24,924 nucleotides of DNA, taken from positions 1 through 24,924 of the forward strand of contig DASUVJ010000063.1 in assembly GCA_036378995.1 (NCBI GenBank). The letters are read 5' to 3'. The stretch is from DASUVJ01 sp036378995. Its GTDB lineage: Bacteria > Patescibacteriota > Saccharimonadia > Saccharimonadales > Saccharimonadaceae. Of this stretch, positions 1 through 7,071 are shown in pieces. The stretch's first letter is position 1. Each line of letters starts with the position of its first letter. Made by a program: the position numbers and the translations under genes. The notes beneath the pieces were generated by a model. It did not search any database. It was not told the origin of the DNA and saw only the letters and a list, made by a program, of their open reading frames with translations.

Positions 1-885
<885 letters not shown>

Positions 886-1079
886 ATGTCCTTATCACCT
901 CTGTTATTGCTTGCAGTAACGACGGTGATGAGGTAGACTTAACTAGTAATTGGTGGTTATCACAAGTAATCATCACGTCAGTTTTTATAACTTACAAACC
1001 GTGTCCTATTTCAAGGACATCGAAGCAAGGTTTTGACCCACTGATTTATACATCAGCCCAAAGTGTCCCAAAACCTTTC
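886..1079 (+). other. 23S-5S spacer with processing-type hairpins, no tRNA
   Basis: This 194-base spacer holds no cloverleaf and no credible gene. It has three inverted repeats. The first, 890-933, pairs CCTTATCACC with GGTGATGAGG and an inner GTTATTG with CAGTAAC, giving a 17-pair stem with one 3x3 internal loop and two G-U pairs. The second, 1002-1019, pairs TGTCCT with AGGACA. The third, 1027-1077, pairs AAGGTTTTG with CAAAACCTT and ends just before the 5S gene. Long stems of this kind are typical RNase III-type processing substrates; that role is inferred. Confidence 0.7.
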
Positions 1080-1189
1080 TTCGGTGCCCATGGCGCTGGG
1101 GAAATACCTGTTCTCATTCCGAACACAGAAGTCAAGCTCAGCAGCGGCGATTATACTGCCAAAAGTGGGAAACTAGCACGGTGCCGAAT
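1080..1189 (+). rRNA. rrf: 5S ribosomal RNA
   Basis: The central CATTCCGAACACAGAAGTCAAG is the conserved loop B/C segment of bacterial 5S rRNA, and GGCGATTATACTGCC and AGTGGGAAACTAGCAC follow in the expected order. The ends pair as helix I: TTCGGTGCC at 1080-1088 with GGTGCCGAA at 1180-1188, with two wobble pairs. At about 110 bases it is slightly shorter than the usual 115-120. It closes an rRNA operon in the order 23S-5S and is followed at once by a strong terminator. Confidence 0.92.
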
Positions 1190-1192
1190 TAT

Positions 1193-1223
1193 AAAAAGAC
1201 CATCCGAATAGGATGGTCTTTTT
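1193..1223 (+). terminator. Rho-independent terminator of the rRNA operon
   Basis: AAAAAGACCATCC (1193-1205), loop GAATA and GGATGGTCTTTTT (1211-1223) form a perfect 13-pair stem ending in a T run. It lies four bases after the 5S rRNA. Confidence 0.93.
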
Positions 1224-1257
1224 CTTTGCTATAAACTTCTTGTGCTTGTTTTTATCA

Positions 1258-1266
1258 TGATAAAAT
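1258..1266 (+). promoter_or_regulatory. Extended -10 promoter for the M14 peptidase gene
   Basis: TGA-TAAAAT is an extended -10 element lying 9 bases before the ATG at 1276. A clear -35 is not seen. The predicted transcript would start within a few bases of the ATG, and there is no Shine-Dalgarno sequence, so the message may be leaderless. Confidence 0.55.
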
Positions 1267-1275
1267 AGATGATGT

Positions 1276-3183
1276 ATGGTGAAGCCTCGGCTGAAACAAT
1301 GGTGGGCTAAGTTTATCAGTCTTCCTACACATTACACTATTCCTTCTGTCGTATTAGCTGTTTTATGTATTCTGTACGGTGTTATTTTCCTTCTGGAGAA
1401 GCCAGTTACTTTTTCGTATAGTCAGCCGACATGCGTGCGACATTTTACGTTTTTGCCAACGATTATGACCACTACGACATCGGGGTATCGGGCGTATGCC
1501 TCGGATCTTATAAAGATAGGTAATTTACCGGTTGCATCGCTATCTACGTGCGTAGCGCCTCTGAGCGCCCCACAAGAGGGAAAAACACAGTTAGCCATTG
1601 CTCCGTTTGGTAGTCTGTTCGCTAAAAAGACGTTTACAATAGAGACGCCCTCGGCGCCGACGGCTGATGTGGCATTGTTCAGCCGCCCCGTTCCTATTTC
1701 GCGACCGCTGGCAATTCCACTCGATAAAACGGACACTATCTTCTCGTATAATCTACGGGTCGAACAAAAAGAAATTATTTGCAGCGCACAGGAAAACGCA
1801 ACCGCCTGCGATGTAGCGAAGCTTGGCCTCGCCCAAGGCAAACCGTATCTCTTTCAATTAAAAAGAAGCTTTAAGGGGAAAGAAGTCGCAACCCTTGCTA
1901 AAAAAGAAATTATGACGCTCCCTGCAACAAAGGTGGTAGCATCTTCGATCAAGCCGGCGGAAACGGTATTTGCAAAGCCGCGAGTCATCGAGCTGCAATT
2001 TGATAAAAAAATTACCACCGCCAAGCCAAAGCTATTCAGCATGAAGGACGGCAAAAAGACTCCTATTAAGATGGGGGCAGAAGTGAGCGGAGATAAAATC
2101 CAGCTTACTCTGGATGAAGATTTAGCACGACAGACAGATCACGAACTCGTAGTTGAATCTGTTGAAGCGGAGGACGGAAGCGGGTTGGACGGAGCTTTTG
2201 TCCTACCGTTTAAAATGTCCGGCGGGCCAAGAGTCTCGAGCATAAACATTGGAACGACAGGAGTTACTGCCGGCAGCGCAGTTATTACGTTCGACCAACC
2301 CGTGGCGGATAATCAGGACGCGAGCAAAATTATCACTGTTTCTGGAGGTGCAACGATTACGAGTTTGAAAGGTACGCAGCTGGTAGTTAATCTGGGTGGA
2401 GTGCCTCGCTGTGGTGACTTTGCGATAAAAATAAATGATACGCTAAAGAGCAGCTTTGATATTATAGGAGGATCTACCTGGCAGCATACAGCCCGCACGC
2501 TTTGTCACACGGTGCGCACTATCGGCTATTCGAGCAGGGGGCGTGCAATCAACGCGTATTACTTTGGTAACGGAGGTACGTCGGTACTTTATACGGGAGC
2601 GATTCATGGTAGCGAGAGCAATACCCGTGATTTAATGCGCCAGTGGATCGATTACCTGGAGGCTAATGCGCGCAGCATCCCGGCGGATAAAACTGTAGTG
2701 GTGGTACCAGAGATTAATCCTGACGGAACGGCTTCTCGTACGCGAACGAATGCGCGTAATGTGGATCTTAATCGTAACTTTGCGACGGGTGACTGGAAAA
2801 AGGATATTACAACCGTCAATAACACGCCTTTTCCTGGCGGAGGCGGAGAGTCGCCGATGTCAGAGCCGGAAACGCGAGCAATCGCAGGATTAGCTTCGCA
2901 GCTTCGTCCTCGCATTATTCTGTCGTTCCATAGCGTGGGAGGAGTAGTAGCTGCGAATCAAGCGGGTGATTCAGGGGCTAAGGCAGCTCAATATGCATCG
3001 CTGAGCGGTTACGGTAACGTTACAGGCAGCTCCGACTCGACATTTGAATATTCCGTTACTGGGACGGCGGACGATTGGTATGCTCAGCAATTGGGCGTCC
3101 CGAGTATTCTAGTGGAACTTAGCAGTAGTTATTCGTCGCAATTTAGCCGAAACCAAAAAGCCATGTGGGCAATGCTGAATTAA
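1276..3183 (+). CDS. Membrane-anchored M14-family zinc carboxypeptidase
   Basis: Predicted 635-residue ectoenzyme. Residues about 19-40 are a single hydrophobic segment after a Lys/Arg-rich start, so the bulk lies outside the membrane. Residues about 80-220 are unassigned; about 225-410 look like two beta-rich Ig-like modules of the kind found in surface proteins. The catalytic M14 domain runs from about 415 to the end: zinc ligands H444 and E447 (HGSES), the NPDG and RNVDLNRNF substrate-binding motifs, third ligand H552 (SFHS) and catalytic E614 (ILVELSS). M14 enzymes remove C-terminal residues from peptides, and bacterial surface members often act on peptidoglycan stem peptides; that substrate is inferred. 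It heads a cluster with a second protease 29 bases downstream. Confidence 0.9.
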   Translation: MVKPRLKQWWAKFISLPTHYTIPSVVLAVLCILYGVIFLLEKPVTFSYSQPTCVRHFTFLPTIMTTTTSGYRAYASDLIKIGNLPVASLSTCVAPLSAPQEGKTQLAIAPFGSLFAKKTFTIETPSAPTADVALFSRPVPISRPLAIPLDKTDTIFSYNLRVEQKEIICSAQENATACDVAKLGLAQGKPYLFQLKRSFKGKEVATLAKKEIMTLPATKVVASSIKPAETVFAKPRVIELQFDKKITTAKPKLFSMKDGKKTPIKMGAEVSGDKIQLTLDEDLARQTDHELVVESVEAEDGSGLDGAFVLPFKMSGGPRVSSINIGTTGVTAGSAVITFDQPVADNQDASKIITVSGGATITSLKGTQLVVNLGGVPRCGDFAIKINDTLKSSFDIIGGSTWQHTARTLCHTVRTIGYSSRGRAINAYYFGNGGTSVLYTGAIHGSESNTRDLMRQWIDYLEANARSIPADKTVVVVPEINPDGTASRTRTNARNVDLNRNFATGDWKKDITTVNNTPFPGGGGESPMSEPETRAIAGLASQLRPRIILSFHSVGGVVAANQAGDSGAKAAQYASLSGYGNVTGSSDSTFEYSVTGTADDWYAQQLGVPSILVELSSSYSSQFSRNQKAMWAMLN

Positions 3184-3201
3184 AAGCATATGCGGTACAA
3201 T

Positions 3202-3207
3202 AGGAGA
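3202..3207 (+). promoter_or_regulatory. Ribosome binding site of the metzincin gene
   Basis: AGGAGA ends 5 bases before the ATG at 3213, which fixes that start. TACAAT just upstream (3196-3201) looks like a -10 box, but transcription from it would remove this site. Confidence 0.7.
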
Positions 3208-3212
3208 TAGAT

Positions 3213-3950
3213 ATGTGTTTGACCTGTTCTATAGCGTACACCGCCAGTGGTGCCGGATTGCTGCTTGCAACGGCAACGAGTCCTATCGCGACGTTTGCTT
3301 CGACATCCTCTGTGTCCGTAGCGTCGCAGGTGCAGGAGCTTCGGGAATGGCCGGCGACGGCGGATGTAATAAAAGTTCCGTCTCTCGAGGATCCTCAGTG
3401 GCTCGTCCAGCAAAAGGCGGCGGAAGCTGCCCGGGGTCGCCAAGCAACGCCATCATCTAAAGTGGTGACGTATGATGTCATGACACGAGGAGCGATAACG
3501 GCCAATCTTGCGGAGTTTAAGGCGCAGGCTAATGCCACGCTCAATGATAGTAGGGGGTGGGCTCGTCTCGGAGTATCGTTCCAGGAAGTCGCATCGGGTG
3601 GTACATTCACCCTGGCACTGAGTGAGGCGAGTCAAATGACGTCCTTTTCGCCGGGATGTGGCGTTGACTACAGTTGCCGTGCTGGTCGCTACGTTATTAT
3701 TAATCAGGATCGATGGCTGGGCGCGACACCTTCCTGGAACCAGGCCGGAGGTTCGCTACGCGACTACAGGCACATGGTCGTTAACCACGAGACGGGTCAC
3801 TGGCTTGGGCATGACCACCAGGCCTGTGGAGGCGCAGGTCAGGCTGCTCCAGTGATGCAACAGCAATCCATAAACCTTCAGGGCTGTTCTTTTAATCCGT
3901 GGCCGCTTGCGAGTGAGCTGTGGTCGACACAGTTAGGAATCAAAAGATGA
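3213..3950 (+). CDS. Secreted metzincin-type metalloprotease, DUF3152-like
   Basis: 245-residue protein. A hydrophobic N-terminus (residues about 5-27, rich in Ala, Thr and Ser) is a probable signal peptide or anchor. The active site is HETGHWLGHDH (192-202), which fits the metzincin pattern HExxHxxGxxH with H192, H196 and H202 as zinc ligands and E193 as catalytic base. A downstream PVM (Met-turn) about 14 residues later also fits. The arrangement resembles DUF3152 proteins of Actinobacteria; family assignment is from memory of the motif and layout. Its stop overlaps the next start (ATGA at 3947-3950), so the two are translationally coupled. The substrate is unknown; an extracellular or host-surface target is inferred from the signal sequence and the M14 neighbour. 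Confidence 0.83.
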   Translation: MCLTCSIAYTASGAGLLLATATSPIATFASTSSVSVASQVQELREWPATADVIKVPSLEDPQWLVQQKAAEAARGRQATPSSKVVTYDVMTRGAITANLAEFKAQANATLNDSRGWARLGVSFQEVASGGTFTLALSEASQMTSFSPGCGVDYSCRAGRYVIINQDRWLGATPSWNQAGGSLRDYRHMVVNHETGHWLGHDHQACGGAGQAAPVMQQQSINLQGCSFNPWPLASELWSTQLGIKR

Positions 3951-4726
3951 TATCGCGACACACGGTAGCAGCCTTTATTAAGGCGCATCGGCTTGCTGTT
4001 ATTTTGGCAGGAGTAGGCGTGGTAGTTGTAGCGCTTATTGCGGCGTATATTCTTTGGAGTGCTTCAAGCTGGTCACAAATTGAAGCTAGATCTAGTAATT
4101 ATCGCAATTCGATAAAAAATGATATGTCTCCTGCGCTATCGCTGCCAGCTAATACTGCGGAGGCGCGTGAATCCAAGCGCGATACGTTAAAGAACATAGC
4201 AGATAAGATCACTAACGACGGTAAAGGGGTGTGCCAAGTACACGGATTGCTGCAGTGGCAGCAGGGAATGGCATATGCCAAGCCAAAGCTAGAAGACTGC
4301 GAGAGGGTAGTCTCGCGGCTTGGTGAATTCGAGGTTAGCCTCCATGGAGCCCTTGAATATCTAGACCGCGAAAAGCAGTTAAGTAGTATTTTTGCCAATG
4401 TAAGCAAAACGGATAAGTTTACCGATAAAGATTTTTCTGCGCAGCTGGCCGCATGGCAATCCGCTGAATTAGCTCTTGAAAAAATTGCTGCGAATGCGTC
4501 TTTTGACCCTGTAAAGTCAGAAGCGGTCAATGTCGCAAAAGCAGTGGTCGCCTCTTGGCAGGCGGTAATCGCAGCAAATGAAGCCAAAGATAAGAAGAAA
4601 TACGAAGAAGCTGTTGCCGGGTTAGTCGCCTCACTTAAGGGTATTGAGCGAATATCTGCTCTTGGGACGGAGAGATTCGATCCGCTTGTTCGAGTACTGG
4701 AAGAAAAGTACAAAGCAGTATTCTGA
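3947..4726 (+). CDS. Membrane-anchored helical protein of unknown function
   Basis: 259 residues when started at the ATG that overlaps the preceding stop (ATGA); a longer frame from 3920 would overlap the protease by 31 bases and is less likely. Residues about 15-37 are one strong hydrophobic segment (LAVILAGVGVVVVALIAAYI) after a basic stretch, giving an N-in orientation with about 220 residues outside. The rest is Ala/Lys/Glu-rich and predicted helical, with two cysteines (in VCQVHG and DCERV) that could form a disulfide. No known domain is recognised. Its place in one transcription unit with two extracellular proteases suggests an envelope role, perhaps as partner or substrate; this is inference. 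Confidence 0.75.
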   Translation: MISRHTVAAFIKAHRLAVILAGVGVVVVALIAAYILWSASSWSQIEARSSNYRNSIKNDMSPALSLPANTAEARESKRDTLKNIADKITNDGKGVCQVHGLLQWQQGMAYAKPKLEDCERVVSRLGEFEVSLHGALEYLDREKQLSSIFANVSKTDKFTDKDFSAQLAAWQSAELALEKIAANASFDPVKSEAVNVAKAVVASWQAVIAANEAKDKKKYEEAVAGLVASLKGIERISALGTERFDPLVRVLEEKYKAVF

Positions 4727-4743
4727 CAGCCTCATAAGAACTA

Positions 4744-4774
4744 AAACGACCCAACTCGCAGAAGTGGGTCGTTT
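4744..4774 (+). terminator. Rho-independent terminator of the protease cluster
   Basis: AAACGACCCA (4744-4753) pairs with TGGGTCGTTT (4765-4774), followed by a T-rich tail. It lies 17 bases after the stop of the membrane protein. The rest of 4775-4880 is AT-rich and I see no gene in it. Confidence 0.85.
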
Positions 4775-4880
4775 GTATTTGAATCTAAGTTTGGGATTCA
4801 AACAGGTGCATATTTATAGTATAGCACCAGCGACATAAATGCAAATACTTATTCACAATAAAATACTGCTCATGTAAATA

Positions 4881-4909
4881 TTGACAAAAAGCATAAGAAA
4901 TGTTAATAT
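4881..4909 (+). promoter_or_regulatory. Strong promoter of the KGG-protein gene
   Basis: Consensus -35 TTGACA (4881-4886), 17-base spacer and -10 TAATAT (4904-4909) preceded by an extended TGT. Predicted start near 4916, leaving a leader of about 70 bases. This is the closest match to the sigma-70 consensus in the window and predicts high expression. Confidence 0.85.
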
Positions 4910-4941
4910 GATTTCATACACATATCACGTGTGAGGTAATA

Positions 4942-4967
4942 TTCTTCCGGACGGAGGTCCGGCAGAA
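4942..4967 (+). promoter_or_regulatory. Leader hairpin presenting a GGAG tetraloop
   Basis: CCGGAC (4947-4952) and GTCCGG (4957-4962) form a perfect stem with loop GGAG. TTCT (4942-4945) and AGAA (4964-4967) extend it after one mismatch. The loop copies the core of the true Shine-Dalgarno AAGGAG at 4972-4977, which is 7 bases from the ATG. A role in translational control is inferred. Confidence 0.6.
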
Positions 4968-4984
4968 GTATAAGGAGACAAATC

Positions 4985-5194
4985 ATGGCAGGAACCAAAG
5001 CTGGTGGCCAGAAGGCTGCTGCAAAAAACCTAGCAAAAGACCCAAACTTTTACGCTAAAATTGGCGCTAAGGGTGGTAAGAACGGTCGTACTGGCGGATT
5101 TGCCGCTAACCCAGAACTTGCTCGTATTGCAGGTGCCAAGGGTGGACGCATTTCTCGTCGTAAAAAAGCTATCGTTACCCCTGTAGCCGAATAA
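4985..5194 (+). CDS. Small basic KGG-repeat protein
   Basis: 69 residues, strongly basic and glycine-rich. It contains two GAKGG motifs (in KIGAKGGKNG and IAGAKGGRIS) and a Gly-Gly-rich start, ending in SRRKK before a short tail. This resembles the KGG-motif family of small stress-induced proteins (Con-10/YciG-like). The basic, flexible make-up suits nucleic-acid binding, but its molecular job is not established. It sits alone between two terminators with a near-consensus promoter and a good Shine-Dalgarno, so it is probably abundant. Most KGG proteins carry the motif in short degenerate repeats, as here. Confidence 0.82.
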   Translation: MAGTKAGGQKAAAKNLAKDPNFYAKIGAKGGKNGRTGGFAANPELARIAGAKGGRISRRKKAIVTPVAE

Positions 5195-5201
5195 TAACCC
5201 G

Positions 5202-5245
5202 ACAAACTAAAAACACTCCCTATAGCGGGAGTGTTTTTAGTTTGT
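5202..5245. terminator. Bidirectional terminator between convergent genes
   Basis: A perfect 19-pair stem, 5202-5220 with 5227-5245, loop TATAGC, with A and T runs on both sides, works on both strands. The minus-strand protease gene ends inside it (stop at 5237-5239). Confidence 0.92.
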
Positions 5246-5713
5246 GATTTTATAGCGCCGGAGGGCACATATCCGTGCTTCATTGACGCGCCATTTTTCT
5301 CCGCAGGCGACACATTTGTAGATGTCTTTTTGTTGCTGAATGCCGGTCGCTTTACAGTGGGGACAAATACTCCGTGCGTGCAGCCAGTCTCGGTAAGAAT
5401 CAAGCGCGTCTTCGGCTGCATCTTCACTAATGGGTGTATCATACTTCGGACCAAGGACTGTACGCGCCTTAGTCCAGGCGTCCCGCTCCATTTCTAGTAG
5501 CTGAATATCACGCATATATGAATCATGCTCTAAAAGCGCATGAGCCAGCTCGTGTAGCAGAGATTCCGCAGCCTCTGATTCCGCGGCGTAATATACCGTT
5601 TTTTCCTGAGGCGACCAATAAAAATCACTCCCTTGGCGGAATACGATATGAGGATAGTCGCTTTGAAGCCTATTTGCCAGCAAGGTAATCAAGGGCGTAG
5701 TAGTAGCAGCCAT
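5237..5713 (-). CDS. Small zincin-like metalloprotease with C-terminal zinc ribbon
   Basis: 158 residues. HELAH at 54-58 with a following acidic helix (LLEMERDAW, 72-80) is a gluzincin-type active site of the kind seen in ImmA/IrrE and SprT-like proteins; E76 is a candidate third ligand. A zinc ribbon follows: CPHC at 117-120 and CVAC at 134-137. SprT-type proteases also pair a zincin core with a zinc ribbon, ImmA types usually do not, so the SprT comparison is attractive, but the fit is by motif only. The start at 5713 overlaps the upstream kinase gene by 44 bases, so the two are co-transcribed and probably coupled. The stop lies within the bidirectional terminator. Probably cytoplasmic, as no signal sequence is seen. 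Confidence 0.75.
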   Translation of the reverse strand: MAATTTPLITLLANRLQSDYPHIVFRQGSDFYWSPQEKTVYYAAESEAAESLLHELAHALLEHDSYMRDIQLLEMERDAWTKARTVLGPKYDTPISEDAAEDALDSYRDWLHARSICPHCKATGIQQQKDIYKCVACGEKWRVNEARICALRRYKITN

Positions 5714-6485
5714 AAATCACAGCCTCTTCGGGGTGTTTTGCTTTTTTTAGGGTAGGGCAAGGAATATGCGGCGGGAGCTTTTCACGTAGTAGCGCCTTCA
5801 GTTGATCATCGTACTCTTTGAAATATGTGCCGATACTACCGCCAATGATAATCACATCTGGTTGGATGATAGGGATGACTGCCAAAAAACCGCGCGAGAT
5901 ACGATCGGCGATTTCATTCCAGTGGCGTTTGCTCTTGATATCGCGGGCAAACTTGCCGTACGTTTCATAGATTGCTTTGCCTGAAGCAAAATCCTCCCAC
6001 TCGCGCACGACGCCGTCAAATTCCACGAGTGCCCGTCCGCCTTCGCTATAGCGAAGGCCCGGGTCGATATGGCCGTTCGTGATCACACCGGTGCCGATGC
6101 CGGTACTGATGGTGACGTAGAGCGACGAGGTTGGAGTCGGGTCGAGGCTGCGTGTCTCGGCGAGACCTGCCAGATTCGCGTCGTTTTCAATAAGAACTGG
6201 AGTTTTTCCAAGGACACCGGCGAGCTCTTCATCGGCATTAAAATTTTTCCATCCAAGGTTGTTGCACCAGACGGCGACGCCCTTTTTAACAATACCGGGC
6301 AGGGCAACGACTACGGCCTCGACTTGCTTGTCACCGTAGTGTTTTTGGAGTGTTTCGCGCAGAAGCGTCACGTATTTTTTTTGGCTTGAAGGGGTGGGAA
6401 AGCGGATCATCTGACCCATTGTTCCGTCGTGATCAAACGACGCAATCAGCGTCTTTGTGCCCCCCGTGTCTACCGTCACTAACAT
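5670..6485 (-). CDS. ROK-family sugar kinase
   Basis: 271 residues. The N-terminus VDTGGTKTLIASFD (5-18) is the ROK/ASKHA phosphate-binding loop, IENDANLAGLAE is the conserved substrate-contacting segment, and ISTGIGTGVI is the second phosphate loop. The C-terminal VIIIGGSIG is the adenosine motif. ROK kinases phosphorylate glucose, N-acetyl sugars or fructose using ATP. The usual ROK zinc site (CxCGxxGCxE) is absent: the equivalent region reads SEGGRALVEFDGVVREWEDF and lacks cysteine. The substrate therefore cannot be named. Start ATG at 6485 has an extended -10 (TGC-TACACT) only 6 bases upstream, suggesting a leaderless message. Confidence 0.88.
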   Translation of the reverse strand: MLVTVDTGGTKTLIASFDHDGTMGQMIRFPTPSSQKKYVTLLRETLQKHYGDKQVEAVVVALPGIVKKGVAVWCNNLGWKNFNADEELAGVLGKTPVLIENDANLAGLAETRSLDPTPTSSLYVTISTGIGTGVITNGHIDPGLRYSEGGRALVEFDGVVREWEDFASGKAIYETYGKFARDIKSKRHWNEIADRISRGFLAVIPIIQPDVIIIGGSIGTYFKEYDDQLKALLREKLPPHIPCPTLKKAKHPEEAVIYGCYYYALDYLAGK

Positions 6486-6491
6486 ACCTGT

Positions 6492-6500
6492 AGTGTAGCA
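6492..6500 (-). promoter_or_regulatory. Extended -10 promoter for the ROK kinase
   Basis: On the minus strand TGC-TACACT ends 6 bases before the ATG at 6485. No good -35 is seen. The predicted transcript would begin at or next to the start codon. Confidence 0.5.
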
Positions 6501-6512
6501 TAAAACCCCTAC

Positions 6513-6541
6513 TTGCGGGGGCGCGAAAAAAGCGGTATAGT
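6513..6541 (+). promoter_or_regulatory. Promoter of the LPQTG protein gene
   Basis: TTGCGG (6513-6518), 17 bases, TATAGT (6536-6541). It is back to back with the minus-strand kinase promoter. A Shine-Dalgarno GAGGGA (6559-6564) precedes the ATG at 6568. Confidence 0.65.
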
Positions 6542-6567
6542 AGAGGTAATTAAAACGTGAGGGAATT

Positions 6568-6972
6568 ATGGTACGAACAAATCAGGGTGGTTCTGTACTC
6601 GGTTTTGTAATTATTGGAGGTGTCTTGGCACTGCTGCTGATCGGGGGCGTTTATTTTGTGCGTCAACAGTCTGAGGCAACACCAAGCAGGGGTATTTCAC
6701 CAACGCCAACGGAGAATCAGCCGCGCGAGGAGCAATCGACGCCAAACGAAGAAACTCCACCGAGTAATGATGAGAACAAAAGCACTGAAGAGAGTAAAAA
6801 TAACTCGCAGCCGCAAGCCGAAACATTGCCAGGCGGCGGAACTAATACGGGGACGACAGAATTGCCACAGACAGGTCCTACCGAGTCGTTCATCAGCGTT
6901 GTTTTACTGGCGGTTGTAGCGGGTCTTGGCGTGTCCTACGTACGTTCGCGCCGCGTGCTTCGCTCTCTTTGA
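6568..6972 (+). CDS. Small LPxTG surface protein, sortase substrate
   Basis: 134 residues. Residues about 8-28 form an N-terminal hydrophobic segment (signal/anchor). About 30-98 is a low-complexity Pro/Glu/Asn/Ser/Thr-rich linker without cysteine. LPQTG at 99-103 is followed by a hydrophobic stretch (about 109-125) and a basic tail (RSRRVLRSL): the complete cell-wall sorting signal used by sortase A-type enzymes in Gram-positive envelopes. Such a short linker between two membrane-directed ends suggests a stalk or spacer rather than an enzyme. Sortase cleaves between T and G and attaches the protein to the wall; no sortase is in the window. TGA stop, then the rpsA promoter follows at once. 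Confidence 0.82.
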   Translation: MVRTNQGGSVLGFVIIGGVLALLLIGGVYFVRQQSEATPSRGISPTPTENQPREEQSTPNEETPPSNDENKSTEESKNNSQPQAETLPGGGTNTGTTELPQTGPTESFISVVLLAVVAGLGVSYVRSRRVLRSL

Positions 6973-6997
6973 CTTCTCTAGTAGAAAAGGGTACAAT
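6969..6997 (+). promoter_or_regulatory. Promoter of rpsA-infB
   Basis: TTGACT (6969-6974), 17 bases, TACAAT (6992-6997); predicted start near 7004. The -35 overlaps the stop codon of the LPQTG gene. Confidence 0.8.
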
Positions 6998-7047
6998 GGA
7001 ACTAATCTAGGAGCGTTATATTCAGTGTGCTCCAAGAAATATCAATT

Positions 7048-7070
7048 AAGGAAGGAGTCTTAAAAAGACT
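7048..7070 (+). promoter_or_regulatory. rpsA ribosome binding site with adjoining hairpin
   Basis: AAGGAAGGAG (7048-7057) is a long Shine-Dalgarno but lies 14 bases from the ATG at 7072. AGTCTT (7056-7061) and AAGACT (7065-7070), loop AAA, could fold between them and shorten the effective distance. Confidence 0.5.
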
Positions 7071-7071
7071 T

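Noticed and set aside
3196..3201. TACAAT as a -10 for the metzincin gene
   Set aside because: A transcript from it would lose the good AGGAGA site; no -35; the gene is more simply read from the upstream promoter.
4099..4713. 204-codon minus-strand frame opposite the membrane helical protein
   Set aside because: Serine/alanine-rich antisense shadow of a well-supported coupled gene.
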